NCBI GenBank assembly: GCA_016125585.1
Contig: WGLL01000009.1
Coordinates: 1 to 64,000 of the forward strand
Source: Caulobacter sp.
GTDB lineage: Bacteria; Pseudomonadota; Alphaproteobacteria; Caulobacterales; Caulobacteraceae
DNA length: 64,000 bases
Reading direction: 5' to 3'
The notes beneath the pieces are model-generated. The model had not been told where the DNA came from. It made no database searches and saw nothing but the letters and a program-made list of their open reading frames with translations. Position numbers and translations under genes: made by a program. This document shows, piece after piece, positions 1-8,059 of this stretch; the first letter of the stretch is position 1; each line of letters opens with the position of its first letter.

Positions 1-31
1 CCCGCCCTCAAATCCGACCTAAAAGCCTTCC

Positions 32-871
32 ATGACCAATCCCATCGCCGATCCCCTCGTCGAAGTCCCCGACACCGACACCCTCTCCGACCTCGTGCGC
101 CTTGAGGCCACCCCTGACGGCGTCGCCACCGTCACCATCAACCGGCCGGACAAGCGCAACGCCTTCAACGCCGAGGTGATCGCCGCCCTGCACCAGACCT
201 TCGAGACCCTGAAGGACGCCGACGGCGTGCGCCTGGTCTTCCTCACGGGCGCGGGCGACGCCTTCAGCGCCGGCGCCGATCTGGAATGGATGCGCGCCGC
301 CACCGAATGGAGCGAGAGCGACAACCGCGAGGACGCCATGGGCCTGGCGGTGATGCTCAAGTCGCTGTTCGATCTGCCGCAGCTGACCGTGGCCCTGATC
401 GACGGCCCGGCCTTCGGGGGCGGCGCCGGTCTGGCGGCGGCCTGCGACCTGGCCATCGCCACCGAGCGCTCGACCTTCGCCTTCTCCGAGGTGAAGCTGG
501 GCCTGACCCCGGCGACCATCAGCCCCTATGTCATCCGCGCCATCGGCGCCCGCAGCGCGCGGGTGTTGTTCGCCACCGGCCATGTGTTCCGGGCCGCCGA
601 CGCCCTGGGCTTCGGCCTGGTGCAGCAGGTGGTCGCCGACGCCGCCGCCTTCGAACCGATCCGCGCCGGCATGGCCAAGGCCAGCAAGGACGTCGCGCCC
701 GGCGCCGTCGCCGCCGCCAAGCGTCTGGTCGACGACATGGACGGCCGCGAGATCACCCACAGCCTGATGGAAGACACCGCCCGCCGCATCGCCGCCCGCC
801 GGGTCAGCGAAGAGGGGCGGGAAGGGGTTCTCGCCTTCCTCGAGCGGCGCAAGCCGGGCTGGGCCGAGTAG
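32..871 (+). CDS. liuC: Enoyl-CoA hydratase/isomerase, probable methylglutaconyl-CoA hydratase (LiuC type)
   Basis: A 279-residue crotonase-fold protein. NRPDKRNAFN lies at residues 37-46, the first oxyanion-hole segment SAGADLEWM near 79-87, and the second, GPAFGGGAGLAAACDLA, near 125-141. Glu153 in FSEVKLG matches the conserved second catalytic Glu of crotonases, but the first catalytic Glu (GGGxELA in crotonase) is Gly here. LiuC-type hydratases of leucine breakdown have that same GGGxGL form. A carboxylase alpha subunit of the methylcrotonyl-CoA type lies two genes downstream in the same direction, which supports a role hydrating 3-methylglutaconyl-CoA in the leucine pathway. The ATG at 32 sits near the window edge, so the rest of the operon (isovaleryl-CoA dehydrogenase, carboxylase beta) would lie to the left. 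The enzyme class is firm; the exact substrate is inferred from context. Confidence 0.82.
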   Translation: MTNPIADPLVEVPDTDTLSDLVRLEATPDGVATVTINRPDKRNAFNAEVIAALHQTFETLKDADGVRLVFLTGAGDAFSAGADLEWMRAATEWSESDNREDAMGLAVMLKSLFDLPQLTVALIDGPAFGGGAGLAAACDLAIATERSTFAFSEVKLGLTPATISPYVIRAIGARSARVLFATGHVFRAADALGFGLVQQVVADAAAFEPIRAGMAKASKDVAPGAVAAAKRLVDDMDGREITHSLMEDTARRIAARRVSEEGREGVLAFLERRKPGWAE

Positions 872-873
872 TC

Positions 874-1953
874 ATGGCGGAGGGGCCAAAGTCGAAGGAA
901 CCGGTATCGGAGGAGTCGGAGTCCAAACAGACGGGGCAGGTCAAACAGGCCGCCCGGCCTCGCAAGCCGCGCGCGAGGAAGGCCGTCGCAACGGCGCCCT
1001 CCGCGCCGGAACCTGAAAAGGCCCAGCCGGTCATCGATCCCGAGCACCCGACCCCGGGCGAGCCCGAGGCGCCCGGCGATCCGGGCACGATCTGCGCCAA
1101 CTGCGGAACCCGTCTCGCCGGGCCCTACTGTCATCAGTGCGGCCAGCAGGGGCATCTGCACAACAAGCTCGGCCACCTGCTGCATGAGTTCGTCGAGGGC
1201 ATCGCCCATTTTGACGGTCGGCTCTGGAGAACCCTGCCCTTGCTGGCCTGGCGACCGGGGCGGCTGAGCCGCGACTGGATCGAGGGCAAGCGCGCCCGCT
1301 ACGTCGCGCCGCTGCACATCTTCCTTTTCGCCCTGTTTCTGATGTTCACCATCCCGACCTTCATCCACTACGAGACGAGCAACACGGTCAATATCAACGG
1401 CGCGCCGGTCGTTATCGACGCCAAGGACCGCGAAGCGGTGATGAAGGAGCAGCGCGAGAAGCTCGCGGCCCTCAATGGAAAGCATGTCGGAGAGACCAGC
1501 GGCCCTCAGCGGCTCGCCAACCAGGCGGTGGACTTCTTCGACAAGCGCGCCGGCCACTGGGACTACTACCAGCTGAAGATCCAGAGCCTGCTCTACAAGT
1601 TCGGGTTCCTGATGGCCCCGATCTCGATGCTGATCCTCTGGCTCGTCCTGTTCTACAAGCGCGGCTACACCCTCTACGACCACGCGACAGTGGCTCTCTA
1701 TGGTCTTGGCTTCACCGCCCTGCTGGCCGCCTTCGGCAGGCTGCTGCCGCCGTCCATCGCCGGCGTCTGGACCTTCCTGATGATGCTGTTCATCCCCGTC
1801 CACGCCGTTCGACACCTCAAGGTGGCCTACGCGATGGGCTGGCCCGGGGCGATCTTCACCGGCCTGGTGATGGGCCTGCTGACCCTCATGGCGCTCGGCC
1901 TCTTCATCGGCGCCATCTTCCTGATCGGTATTCTTGGTGTACCCCATGCTTGA
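874..1953 (+). CDS. DUF3667-type membrane protein with N-terminal zinc-ribbon-like motif
   Basis: A 359-residue protein starting at ATG 874, two bases after the liuC stop. The first 70 residues are charged and low-complexity. They are followed by a CxxC-x8-CxxC knuckle (Cys74, 77, 86, 89), a conserved segment running into FDGRLWRTLP and WRPGRLSRDWIEG, and then about four or five membrane segments from residue 146 to the C-terminus, including a hydrophobic tail. This order (Cys knuckle, RLWRT segment, WRPG, membrane helices) is the DUF3667 pattern; its function is unknown. The gene sits between two leucine-degradation genes and its end overlaps the carboxylase start by 8 bp, so it is probably co-transcribed and translationally coupled, but nothing in it suggests a catalytic part in that pathway. 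Confidence 0.8.
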   Translation: MAEGPKSKEPVSEESESKQTGQVKQAARPRKPRARKAVATAPSAPEPEKAQPVIDPEHPTPGEPEAPGDPGTICANCGTRLAGPYCHQCGQQGHLHNKLGHLLHEFVEGIAHFDGRLWRTLPLLAWRPGRLSRDWIEGKRARYVAPLHIFLFALFLMFTIPTFIHYETSNTVNINGAPVVIDAKDREAVMKEQREKLAALNGKHVGETSGPQRLANQAVDFFDKRAGHWDYYQLKIQSLLYKFGFLMAPISMLILWLVLFYKRGYTLYDHATVALYGLGFTALLAAFGRLLPPSIAGVWTFLMMLFIPVHAVRHLKVAYAMGWPGAIFTGLVMGLLTLMALGLFIGAIFLIGILGVPHA

Positions 1954-3844
1954 AAGCGTCCTCATCGCCAACCGCGGCGAGATCGCCCGGCGCATCATCC
2001 GCACCGCCCGCAAGCTGGGGGTGCGGACCATCGCCGTCTATTCCGACGCTGACGCCGACGCGCCCCATGTCCGCGAGGCCGACGAAGCCGTCCACATCGG
2101 CCCGGCCCCGGCCCGCGAGAGCTATCTGGTGCCCGAGAAGATCCTCGCCGCCGCCAAGTCGACGAACGCCGCCGCCATCCACCCGGGCTACGGCTTCCTG
2201 TCCGAGAACGCCGGCTTCGCCCAGGCCGTCCTAGACGCCGGCCTGATCTGGGTCGGCCCGCCGCCGGCCGCCATCGACGCCATGGGCCTGAAGGACGCCG
2301 CCAAGAAACGCATGGCCGAGGCCGGGGTGCCGGTCACCCCGGGCTATCTCGGCGACGACCAGACCCCCGAACGCCTGCAAAAGGAAGCCGACGCCATCGG
2401 CTATCCCGTCCTGATCAAGGCCGTGGCCGGCGGCGGCGGCAAGGGCATGCGCAAAGTGCTTGAGGCCGCCGAGTTCGCCGCCGCGCTTGCTTCCTGCCAG
2501 CGCGAGGCGTCGGCAAGCTTCGGCGACCAGAAGGTGCTGATCGAGAAATACGTTACCCGCCCGCGCCACATCGAGGTGCAGGTGTTCGGCGACAGCCACG
2601 GCAACGTCGTCCACCTGTTTGAACGCGACTGCAGCCTGCAGCGCCGCCACCAGAAGGTCATCGAGGAAGCCCCGGCCCCCGGCATGGACGAGGCTGCCAG
2701 GGCCGCCGTCTGCAACGCCGCCGTCCTCGCCGCCAGGGCCGTCAGCTACGAGGGCGCCGGCACCATTGAATTCATCGCCGACGCCAGCGAGGGCCTGAAA
2801 GCCGACCGCATCTGGTTCATGGAGATGAACACCCGGCTGCAGGTCGAGCATCCCGTCACCGAAATGATCACCGGCCAGGACCTTGTCGAATGGCAGTTGC
2901 GGGTGGCCTCCGGAGAACCGTTGCCGCTCAGGCAGGATGAACTCAAGATCGACGGCTGGGCCATGGAGGCCCGGCTCTACGCCGAGAACCCGGCGACGGG
3001 GTTCCTGCCGAGTACCGGGCTGCTGGAATACTTCCAACTGCCTGATGATGATATCGTGCGCGTTGACAGCGCGGTGGAGGAGGGCGGTGAGGTCTCGCCC
3101 TTCTACGATCCGATGATCGCCAAGCTGATCGTTCATGGTCGCGACCGCCGGGCGGCCGCCGGCTCCCTGGCCAGCGCCTGCCGCTCCGTGAAGGTCTGGC
3201 CGGTCAAGACCAACGCCGCATTTCTCGCCCGCTGCGCCGCCCACCCTGAGTTCGTCGCCGGCGACGTGGATACGGGCTTCATCGAACGGCGCCTCGACGA
3301 TCTTGTCGTCCGGCCCGCGCCTTCAGCCTCGGCGCTCGCCGTTGGAGCAGGCTGGAGCGTGCTCGACGCCCTTGAGCGCGACGACGTCCGTTCCCCCTGG
3401 TCGGCGATCGAGGGGGCCGTGGGCTGGCGACTGAACGCGCCGCCGGCGATGAGCGTGCGTTTGCTCTGCGACGGTCAGCTCGTCGTCGCCAGCCTTGAGG
3501 GACTGGGCTGGAAGCCCGCCTCCAACAGCTACTACCTCGACGATGGGGTTGTGACGTTCGAGGACGGCGAGGCTTACGAGTTCAGTCGACCGACCGGGTC
3601 TGGGGCTCTGGACGCCCACGCCTCCGACGGCTCCATCCTCTCGCCCATGCCCGGCAAGGTCGTCTCTGTCTCGGTCAAGGCCGGCGACACGGTCGCCAAG
3701 GGCCAGACCCTGCTGGTCCTCGAGGCCATGAAGATGGAGCACGCCCTCGCCGCCCCCTTCGACGGCGTCGTCGCCGAACTCTCCGCCGTCGCCGGCGGTC
3801 AGGTCAGCGAAGGGGTGGTGCTGGCGAAGCTCGACCCGGCCTAG
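1946..3844 (+). CDS. liuD: Methylcrotonyl-CoA carboxylase biotin-carboxylase/carrier subunit alpha
   Basis: A 632-residue acyl-CoA carboxylase alpha subunit. The biotin carboxylase N-domain opens at ESVLIANRGEIARRI. An ATP-grasp domain follows with the glycine-rich loop AGGGGKGMR near residue 163 and EMNTRLQVEHPVTE near 290. The C-terminal biotin carrier domain has the biotinylation site EAMKMEH, with the target Lys at residue 596. It would carboxylate biotin with ATP and bicarbonate for transfer by a beta subunit not in the window. ATG 1946 is preferred: it begins right at the conserved LESVLIANRGE segment, although TTG 1934 and GTG 1937 are open in the same frame. Neighbouring liuC favours methylcrotonyl-CoA over propionyl- or acetyl-CoA as the substrate; the sequence alone does not settle it. 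Confidence 0.85.
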   Translation: MLESVLIANRGEIARRIIRTARKLGVRTIAVYSDADADAPHVREADEAVHIGPAPARESYLVPEKILAAAKSTNAAAIHPGYGFLSENAGFAQAVLDAGLIWVGPPPAAIDAMGLKDAAKKRMAEAGVPVTPGYLGDDQTPERLQKEADAIGYPVLIKAVAGGGGKGMRKVLEAAEFAAALASCQREASASFGDQKVLIEKYVTRPRHIEVQVFGDSHGNVVHLFERDCSLQRRHQKVIEEAPAPGMDEAARAAVCNAAVLAARAVSYEGAGTIEFIADASEGLKADRIWFMEMNTRLQVEHPVTEMITGQDLVEWQLRVASGEPLPLRQDELKIDGWAMEARLYAENPATGFLPSTGLLEYFQLPDDDIVRVDSAVEEGGEVSPFYDPMIAKLIVHGRDRRAAAGSLASACRSVKVWPVKTNAAFLARCAAHPEFVAGDVDTGFIERRLDDLVVRPAPSASALAVGAGWSVLDALERDDVRSPWSAIEGAVGWRLNAPPAMSVRLLCDGQLVVASLEGLGWKPASNSYYLDDGVVTFEDGEAYEFSRPTGSGALDAHASDGSILSPMPGKVVSVSVKAGDTVAKGQTLLVLEAMKMEHALAAPFDGVVAELSAVAGGQVSEGVVLAKLDPA

Positions 3845-3970
3845 GATGGGGCCGGTCTACAATCCCCGCCAAGGGACCTACGCCCCACCTACGCCCCGGC
3901 CTACCTCCGCCGCGCATCGACCCACGCAAAAACCACAGGAAAACAACAGGCTAGCCACCGACTCCTGCGC

Positions 3971-3976
3971 TATAAT
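3971..3976 (+). promoter_or_regulatory. Candidate -10 element of the DUF1489 gene
   Basis: A perfect TATAAT lies 55 bp upstream of the next ATG, in an otherwise GC-rich 187-bp intergenic gap. No good -35 hexamer is visible 17 bp upstream. The hexamer belongs to a longer pattern, TATAATG followed 6 bases later by CGCTTCGAT, that recurs at 63789. That recurrence makes a functional site more likely than chance. Confidence 0.4.
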
Positions 3977-4031
3977 GCTCCACCGCTTCGATCACCCGTT
4001 CCTCCGTAGCCCAGGGGCCTGACTCCGACCC

Positions 4032-4439
4032 ATGCCGCTCCACATCATCAAACTCTGCGTCGGCGTCGAGAGTCTGCAGGAACTGCGCGACTGGCGGGCC
4101 CAACGCGCGGCGCAAGGCCATCCGTCCTATTGTCCGACCCGCATGGCTCCCAAGCGCGCCGCCGAAATCCTCGATGGCGGATCGCTCTACTGGGTGATCA
4201 AGGGCCAGGTTCTGGCGCGGCAGGGGATCACCGAGATCAAGACCGGTCTCCCCGGTCACCAGCCGGTCCGCTTCATGCTCGCCCCCGAGCTGGTCGAAAC
4301 CGCCCCCCAACCCCGCCGCCCCTTCCAGGGCTGGCGCTACCTCGCCCCCGAAGACGCCCCGCCTGATCTGGCGACCGGCGCCGGCGAGGCGATGGATCAG
4401 GAATTGGCGAAACAGCTGCGGGAACTGGGGGCGTGGTAG
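4032..4439 (+). CDS. DUF1489 family protein
   Basis: A 135-residue soluble protein beginning MPLHIIKLCVGVESLQEL. It has the DUF1489 hallmarks: an early LCVG, then YCPTRMAPKRAAEILDGGSL and YWVIKGQVLARQGI in the middle, and a LAPELVET segment before a Pro-rich basic stretch. The length fits the family, which is found almost only in alphaproteobacteria and has no assigned function. It stands alone, between the carboxylase gene and the convergent panC, with a REP-like palindrome just after its stop. Family assignment is good; the function is unknown. Confidence 0.82.
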   Translation: MPLHIIKLCVGVESLQELRDWRAQRAAQGHPSYCPTRMAPKRAAEILDGGSLYWVIKGQVLARQGITEIKTGLPGHQPVRFMLAPELVETAPQPRRPFQGWRYLAPEDAPPDLATGAGEAMDQELAKQLRELGAW

Positions 4440-4456
4440 GGCGCCCACAATAACCT

Positions 4457-4567
4457 CCCGTCATCCCGGCCGTAGCGTAGCGAAGAGCCGGGACCCAGGG
4501 GCGGCGGCTCGGGCACCTGGAATTCCTGGGTCCCGGGTCGGCCTACGGCCGCCCGGGACGACGGCTC
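4457..4567. repeat. REP-like intergenic palindromic element
   Basis: This roughly 110-bp stretch between the convergent DUF1489 and panC genes is a nested inverted repeat. The inner arms CCGGGACCCAGG (4488-4499) and CCTGGGTCCCGG (4525-4536) are perfectly complementary over 12 bp. The outer arms, GTCATCCCGGCCG near 4460 and CGGCCGCCCGGGACGAC near 4547-4563, pair imperfectly. It has no coding content. Such elements are dispersed between genes in Caulobacter-like genomes; only one copy is seen here. As RNA it would also form a strong hairpin between convergent genes and could end transcription. Confidence 0.7.
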
Positions 4568-5422
4568 TTATACCGCCCAATTGTCGATCAGCCGCGTCTT
4601 GCCCAGCCACGCCGCCACGAAGACCCGGGCCCCGGGTCCGACCGGTCCAGGACCCAGCCGTTCCATGGTCTCGCCGTCATGCGCCTGCACATAGTCGATC
4701 GGTCCGAAACCCGCCGCCGCCAGTCGCTCGATGGCGGCTGGCTCGACGTTGGCCGCCGGCGCCCCGTCCCGCAGCGCCTCCACGGCCTCGGCCATCACCG
4801 CCGGCAGGACCGCCGCCACCGCCCGCTCATCGGCGCTGAGGTAGGCGTTGCGCGAGGACATGGCCAGGCCGTCGGCCTCGCGCACGGTCGGGCCGCCGAT
4901 GATCTCCACCGGAAGGTCCAGATCCCGCGCCATGCGCCTGATGACCAGCAGCTGCTGATAGTCCTTCTCGCCGAAAAGGGCGACGTCCGGCCCGCACTGG
5001 TTCAACAGTTTGGCCACCACCGTCGCCACCCCGCCGAAGAACTGCGGCCGCTTCTCGCCTTCCAGCGGACCGGAGACGCCGTCGACCAGCACCCGGGTGG
5101 AAAAGCCGTCCGGATACATGACCGCCACGTCCGGCGCGAAGATCAGCGCGCAGCCGGCCTCGCCCAGCAGCTGGGCGTCTCGCCCCTCGCCGCGCGGATA
5201 GGCGTCGAAGTCCTCGTGGGGGGCGAACTGCGCCGGATTGACGAAGATCGAGGCGACCACGTGGTCGGCCCGGGTCAGGCCCAGCCGCACCAGCGACAGA
5301 TGCCCCTCATGCAGCGCCCCCATGGTGGGAACCATGGCCACCCGCTCGCCTGCCGCGCGCCAGGCCGCGACCTGACGCCGCAGCGCCGCTACGGTTCGGA
5401 CAATGGCGGGTCGGTCGCTCAT
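4568..5422 (-). CDS. panC: Pantoate--beta-alanine ligase (pantothenate synthetase)
   Basis: A 284-residue cytosolic enzyme of vitamin B5 and coenzyme A synthesis that joins pantoate and beta-alanine using ATP. The HIGH-like nucleotide-binding motif GALHEGHLS lies at residues 35-43. IFVNPAQFAPHEDFDAYPR follows, then the FFGGVATVVAKL and GEKDYQQL segments, and a KMSKS-like MSSRNAYLS near residue 185. All PanC family blocks are present and the length is typical. It is divergent from mipZ, with 189 bp between the two starts. No panB or panD lies next to it. Confidence 0.94.
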   Translation of the reverse strand: MSDRPAIVRTVAALRRQVAAWRAAGERVAMVPTMGALHEGHLSLVRLGLTRADHVVASIFVNPAQFAPHEDFDAYPRGEGRDAQLLGEAGCALIFAPDVAVMYPDGFSTRVLVDGVSGPLEGEKRPQFFGGVATVVAKLLNQCGPDVALFGEKDYQQLLVIRRMARDLDLPVEIIGGPTVREADGLAMSSRNAYLSADERAVAAVLPAVMAEAVEALRDGAPAANVEPAAIERLAAAGFGPIDYVQAHDGETMERLGPGPVGPGARVFVAAWLGKTRLIDNWAV

Positions 5423-5497
5423 CGGCGGCTCGTGTCTACTGCGGCAGGGAAGGGGCTTATGGCGCGAGGCGAGGGCTCAAGTCCAGACGAACCGGGG

Positions 5498-5520
5498 GTA
5501 TCCACACGCCTGTGGACAAC
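5498..5520. promoter_or_regulatory. Paired DnaA-box-like inverted repeat upstream of mipZ
   Basis: GTATCCACA (5498-5506) and TTGTCCACA on the opposite strand (5511-5519) form an inverted pair with core TCCACA-4 bp-TGTGGA. Each differs from the TTATCCACA-type DnaA box by one or two bases. The pair sits about 95 bp before the mipZ start, in the panC-mipZ divergent region. A GAGTC (GANTC) CcrM methylation site follows at 5582-5586, about 25 bp before the ATG. Control of mipZ by cell-cycle factors is known in Caulobacter; that these particular sites act is inference. Confidence 0.4.
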
Positions 5521-5611
5521 CCCGCGGGTCGCGTTGACCCCTCCGGCCTGGAGGGTGTCTCGTGGCCTGCCAGCGACCGGTGAGTCGCGGCCGCCGCGGA
5601 AGGAGCCCGCC

Positions 5612-6451
5612 ATGAACCAACCTCGGGTTATTGTCGTCGGCAACGAGAAGGGCGGGGCGGGCAAATCGACCATCGCCATCCACCTGACCAGCGCCCTGCT
5701 GCACGGCGGCGCGCGGGTGGCGATCATGGATTTGGACCTGCGCCAGTCGTCCCTGGCGCGCTTTTATCGCAACCGGACCGCCTGGCTGGCCTCGGCGCCC
5801 GAGGTGTCTCTGCCCGAGCCGTTGGCCCGTCACCCGGCCCTGGACGGCGTCGCCCTGGCCCGCACCGAGCCGGCCGAGCAGATGGCCCGGTTCGAGGAGG
5901 CCTTCGCCGCCGGCGTCGCCGACGCCGACTTCCTGGTCATCGACACCCCAGGCGGCGACACGCCGCTCAGCCGCGCCGCCCATGCCCGCGCCGACCTGAT
6001 CGTCACCCCGATGAACGACAGCTTCGTCGACTTCGACATGCTGGGGCACGTCAATCCGGTCACCCTCGAGCTGGAAAAGCCCAGCCTCTATTCGGAGACG
6101 GTCTGGGAGGCCCGCAAGGCCCGCGCCATGACCGGCCAGCGGGCGCCGCTCGACTGGGTGGTCCTGCGCAACCGCCTGGCCAGCGCCGACGCCCGCAACC
6201 GCAAACGGGTCAACGACCGTCTGCTGCTGCTGGCCAAGCGGGTCGGCTTCCGCACCGGCCCTGGCCTGCGCGACCGGGTCATCTATCGCGAGCTGTTTCC
6301 CTTTGGCCTCACGGTGGCGGACCTGTCGCCGCAGGTGCGGCCGATCCCGGTCGCCCTCAGCCACGTCGCGGCGCGGCAGGAGCTGCGCAGCCTGATGCAT
6401 TCGCTGGGCCTGTCCAACTTCTCGGGCGATGTGCTGCTCGCCGCCGAATGA
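5612..6451 (+). CDS. mipZ: MipZ, ParA-family ATPase for division-site placement
   Basis: A 279-residue P-loop ATPase. The N-terminus VIVVGNEKGGAGKSTIAIHL carries a deviant Walker A motif with signature Lys13 and Lys18. FLVIDTPGGDTPLSR near residue 110 is the Walker B/switch region. The MipZ-specific MNDSFVDFDMLGHVNP and DWVVLRNRLA segments separate it from ParA and Soj. MipZ binds ParB-parS complexes at the poles and inhibits FtsZ assembly there, so the Z-ring forms at midcell. ATG 5612 is chosen because AGGAG lies 7 bases upstream and the conserved domain starts at residue 5. The gene overlaps the next one by 4 bp, forming a two-gene operon with a J-domain protein. Confidence 0.95.
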   Translation: MNQPRVIVVGNEKGGAGKSTIAIHLTSALLHGGARVAIMDLDLRQSSLARFYRNRTAWLASAPEVSLPEPLARHPALDGVALARTEPAEQMARFEEAFAAGVADADFLVIDTPGGDTPLSRAAHARADLIVTPMNDSFVDFDMLGHVNPVTLELEKPSLYSETVWEARKARAMTGQRAPLDWVVLRNRLASADARNRKRVNDRLLLLAKRVGFRTGPGLRDRVIYRELFPFGLTVADLSPQVRPIPVALSHVAARQELRSLMHSLGLSNFSGDVLLAAE

Positions 6452-6870
6452 TCTATCTCCTGCTGTTCGGCGCGGTCTTCGCCCTGCTGGTCTGGACCGG
6501 CCGCCGGGCGATGCCGTCGCTGAAGATCCGCGACTGGCGAATTGTCTCCGGCGGATTGTCGGCCCTGGCCTTCCTGGGCGGGGTGGCGGCGGCGACGCGG
6601 GGCGGCTGGCTGATCGGCGGCGGCTTGATCGCGGTCGGCGCCGTCCTGGCGCTGGGCGCCCGCCGCCGACCGGCCGGGCCGCGCGCGTCCGTCTCCAGTG
6701 ACAGCGAGGCGCGGGCCATTCTCGGGGTCGGCCCTGACGCCGACGAGGCGGAGATCAGGGCGGCCCACAGCCGGCTCATCCGCATGGCCCATCCCGATCG
6801 GGGCGGGACCACGGGTCTGGCGGCCCAGCTCAACGCGGCTCGGGATCAGCTCCTCGGCCGCCTGGGTTGA
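6448..6870 (+). CDS. Membrane-anchored J-domain (DnaJ-like) protein
   Basis: A 140-residue protein whose ATG overlaps the mipZ stop (ATGA). The first 72 residues hold two or three membrane segments (1-18 and about 34-70) with a basic ARRRPAGPR stop. The C-terminal 50 residues form a J domain: ARAILGVGPDADEAEIRAAHSRLI, then the HPD motif at 115-117 (AHPDRGG) and a final helix. The layout, an N-terminal membrane anchor and C-terminal J domain, is that of Tim14/DjlC-like co-chaperones that stimulate Hsp70 at a membrane. The client and partner are unknown. Coupling to mipZ hints at shared expression, not necessarily shared function. Confidence 0.86.
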   Translation: MIYLLLFGAVFALLVWTGRRAMPSLKIRDWRIVSGGLSALAFLGGVAAATRGGWLIGGGLIAVGAVLALGARRRPAGPRASVSSDSEARAILGVGPDADEAEIRAAHSRLIRMAHPDRGGTTGLAAQLNAARDQLLGRLG

Positions 6871-6882
6871 CCCCGCCGGCGA

Positions 6883-7317
6883 TCAGTCGAGGGCGGCGGT
6901 GATCTTCGCCGCCTGCTGCTTGAGCGCCTCGACGTCGGCCATGTCGGTTCCGTGCCGACCCATGGGCTGATCCAGCCAGCGGGGGATGACGTGGAAATGC
7001 AGGTGGAAGATGGTCTGGCCGGCCGGGCCGCCGTTGTACTGGTTGACCACCAGCCCGTCGGGCTTGAGCGCGGCGGCGACCGCCCGCGTCAGGCGCTGCA
7101 CCGCCGCCATCATCTCCGTCAGCACCTCGGGCTCGACGTCCAGCAGGTTGCGCGCCCGTGAGACCTTGGAGATCACCAGACAATGGCCCGGCGACTGCGG
7201 AAAGGCGTCCATGAAGGCCAGCACCCTGTCGGTCTCGAACACCTTTACGCTGGGAACCTCTCCGCGCACGATTTTCGCGAAGATGTTGGCGTCGTCGTAC
7301 TGGCCGTCCAAACTCAT
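6883..7317 (-). CDS. HIT-family nucleotide hydrolase
   Basis: A 144-residue histidine-triad protein. DANIFAKIVRGEVPS is the usual N-terminal block, FMDAFPQSPGHCLVI the middle block, and HLHFHVIPRW the HxHxHxx active site near residue 100. HIT proteins hydrolyse phosphoramidate or dinucleoside phosphates such as AMP-lysine or Ap4A; the physiological substrate here is not readable from sequence. ATG 7317 is preferred over ATG 7327 because GGAG sits 6 bases before it. The gene is convergent with the J-domain gene, 12 bp apart. Confidence 0.9.
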   Translation of the reverse strand: MSLDGQYDDANIFAKIVRGEVPSVKVFETDRVLAFMDAFPQSPGHCLVISKVSRARNLLDVEPEVLTEMMAAVQRLTRAVAAALKPDGLVVNQYNGGPAGQTIFHLHFHVIPRWLDQPMGRHGTDMADVEALKQQAAKITAALD

Positions 7318-7471
7318 GGCTTGCTCCATGGCGCGTTCCGACTGGTGGGAACCGGCAATCGGATCAAAACGCGCGACAACAAAAATTCTTGAGCAGGGCG
7401 GTTTGAGTCCATCAGATCGCTCTGCTTCGGGGTCGAGGGCTCAGGGATACCAAGAAGCGGGAGAGATGACG

Positions 7472-8059
7472 ATGGGCGAAGGGCATGGACAGGGCGACGA
7501 GCAACTGACCGACCGCCAGCAGGCCTGGTTCGCGACCATTCAGGCCAATCTGGAAAAGGAGACCGGCCGGTCGCTGGACGACTGGGTGGCCATCGCCCGC
7601 ACCTGTCCGGAGACGGCGCCGCGGGCGCGGCTGACCTGGATGAAGACCCATCACGGCCTGGGCCAGAACCGCGCCTCGATCATCCTGTCCCGGGCCTTCC
7701 CCGAGACCGGTTGGGATCAGCCGGAACAGCTTCGCGAGGCCCTGTGGAAAGACCCGCACTCCCGCGCCATCTTCGAAGCGGTCGAAGCGGCGGTCAGCGA
7801 CTTCGAGGGCCTGGTCACCGGCCAGCGCAAGGGCTTCTCGGCCTGGTCGCGGAACTTCCAGTTCGCCGCCATCCGGCCGTTGAAGGGCGGCAAGGCCAGG
7901 CTGGGGCTGGCGGTGGCGCCGGATGCGTCTTCCCGCCTTGAGCCAGCCCGCAACGAGGGTTGGTCCGAGCGGCTGAAGTCGGCGATCACCCTGGCCTCGG
8001 CGGCGGAGGTCGACGGCGATCTGATCGCCCTGCTCAAGGACGCGGCGGCGGCGTCCTGA
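7472..8059 (+). CDS. DUF4287/DUF5655-like protein
   Basis: A 195-residue soluble protein with two halves. The first, from TDRQQAWFATIQANLEKETG to about residue 75, reads like DUF4287 (LDDWVAIARTCPE, LTWMKTHHGLGQNRASIIL). The second resembles DUF5655: AIFEAVEAAVSDFEG, then FSAWSRNFQFAAIRPLKGGKARLGLAV, ending SAAEVDGDLIALLKDA. Neither domain has an established activity. ATG 7472 is preferred because GGAG ends 8 bases before it; ATG 7466 has only a 2-base gap. It overlaps the next gene by one base (TGATG), so the two are probably made together. Confidence 0.72.
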   Translation: MGEGHGQGDEQLTDRQQAWFATIQANLEKETGRSLDDWVAIARTCPETAPRARLTWMKTHHGLGQNRASIILSRAFPETGWDQPEQLREALWKDPHSRAIFEAVEAAVSDFEGLVTGQRKGFSAWSRNFQFAAIRPLKGGKARLGLAVAPDASSRLEPARNEGWSERLKSAITLASAAEVDGDLIALLKDAAAAS

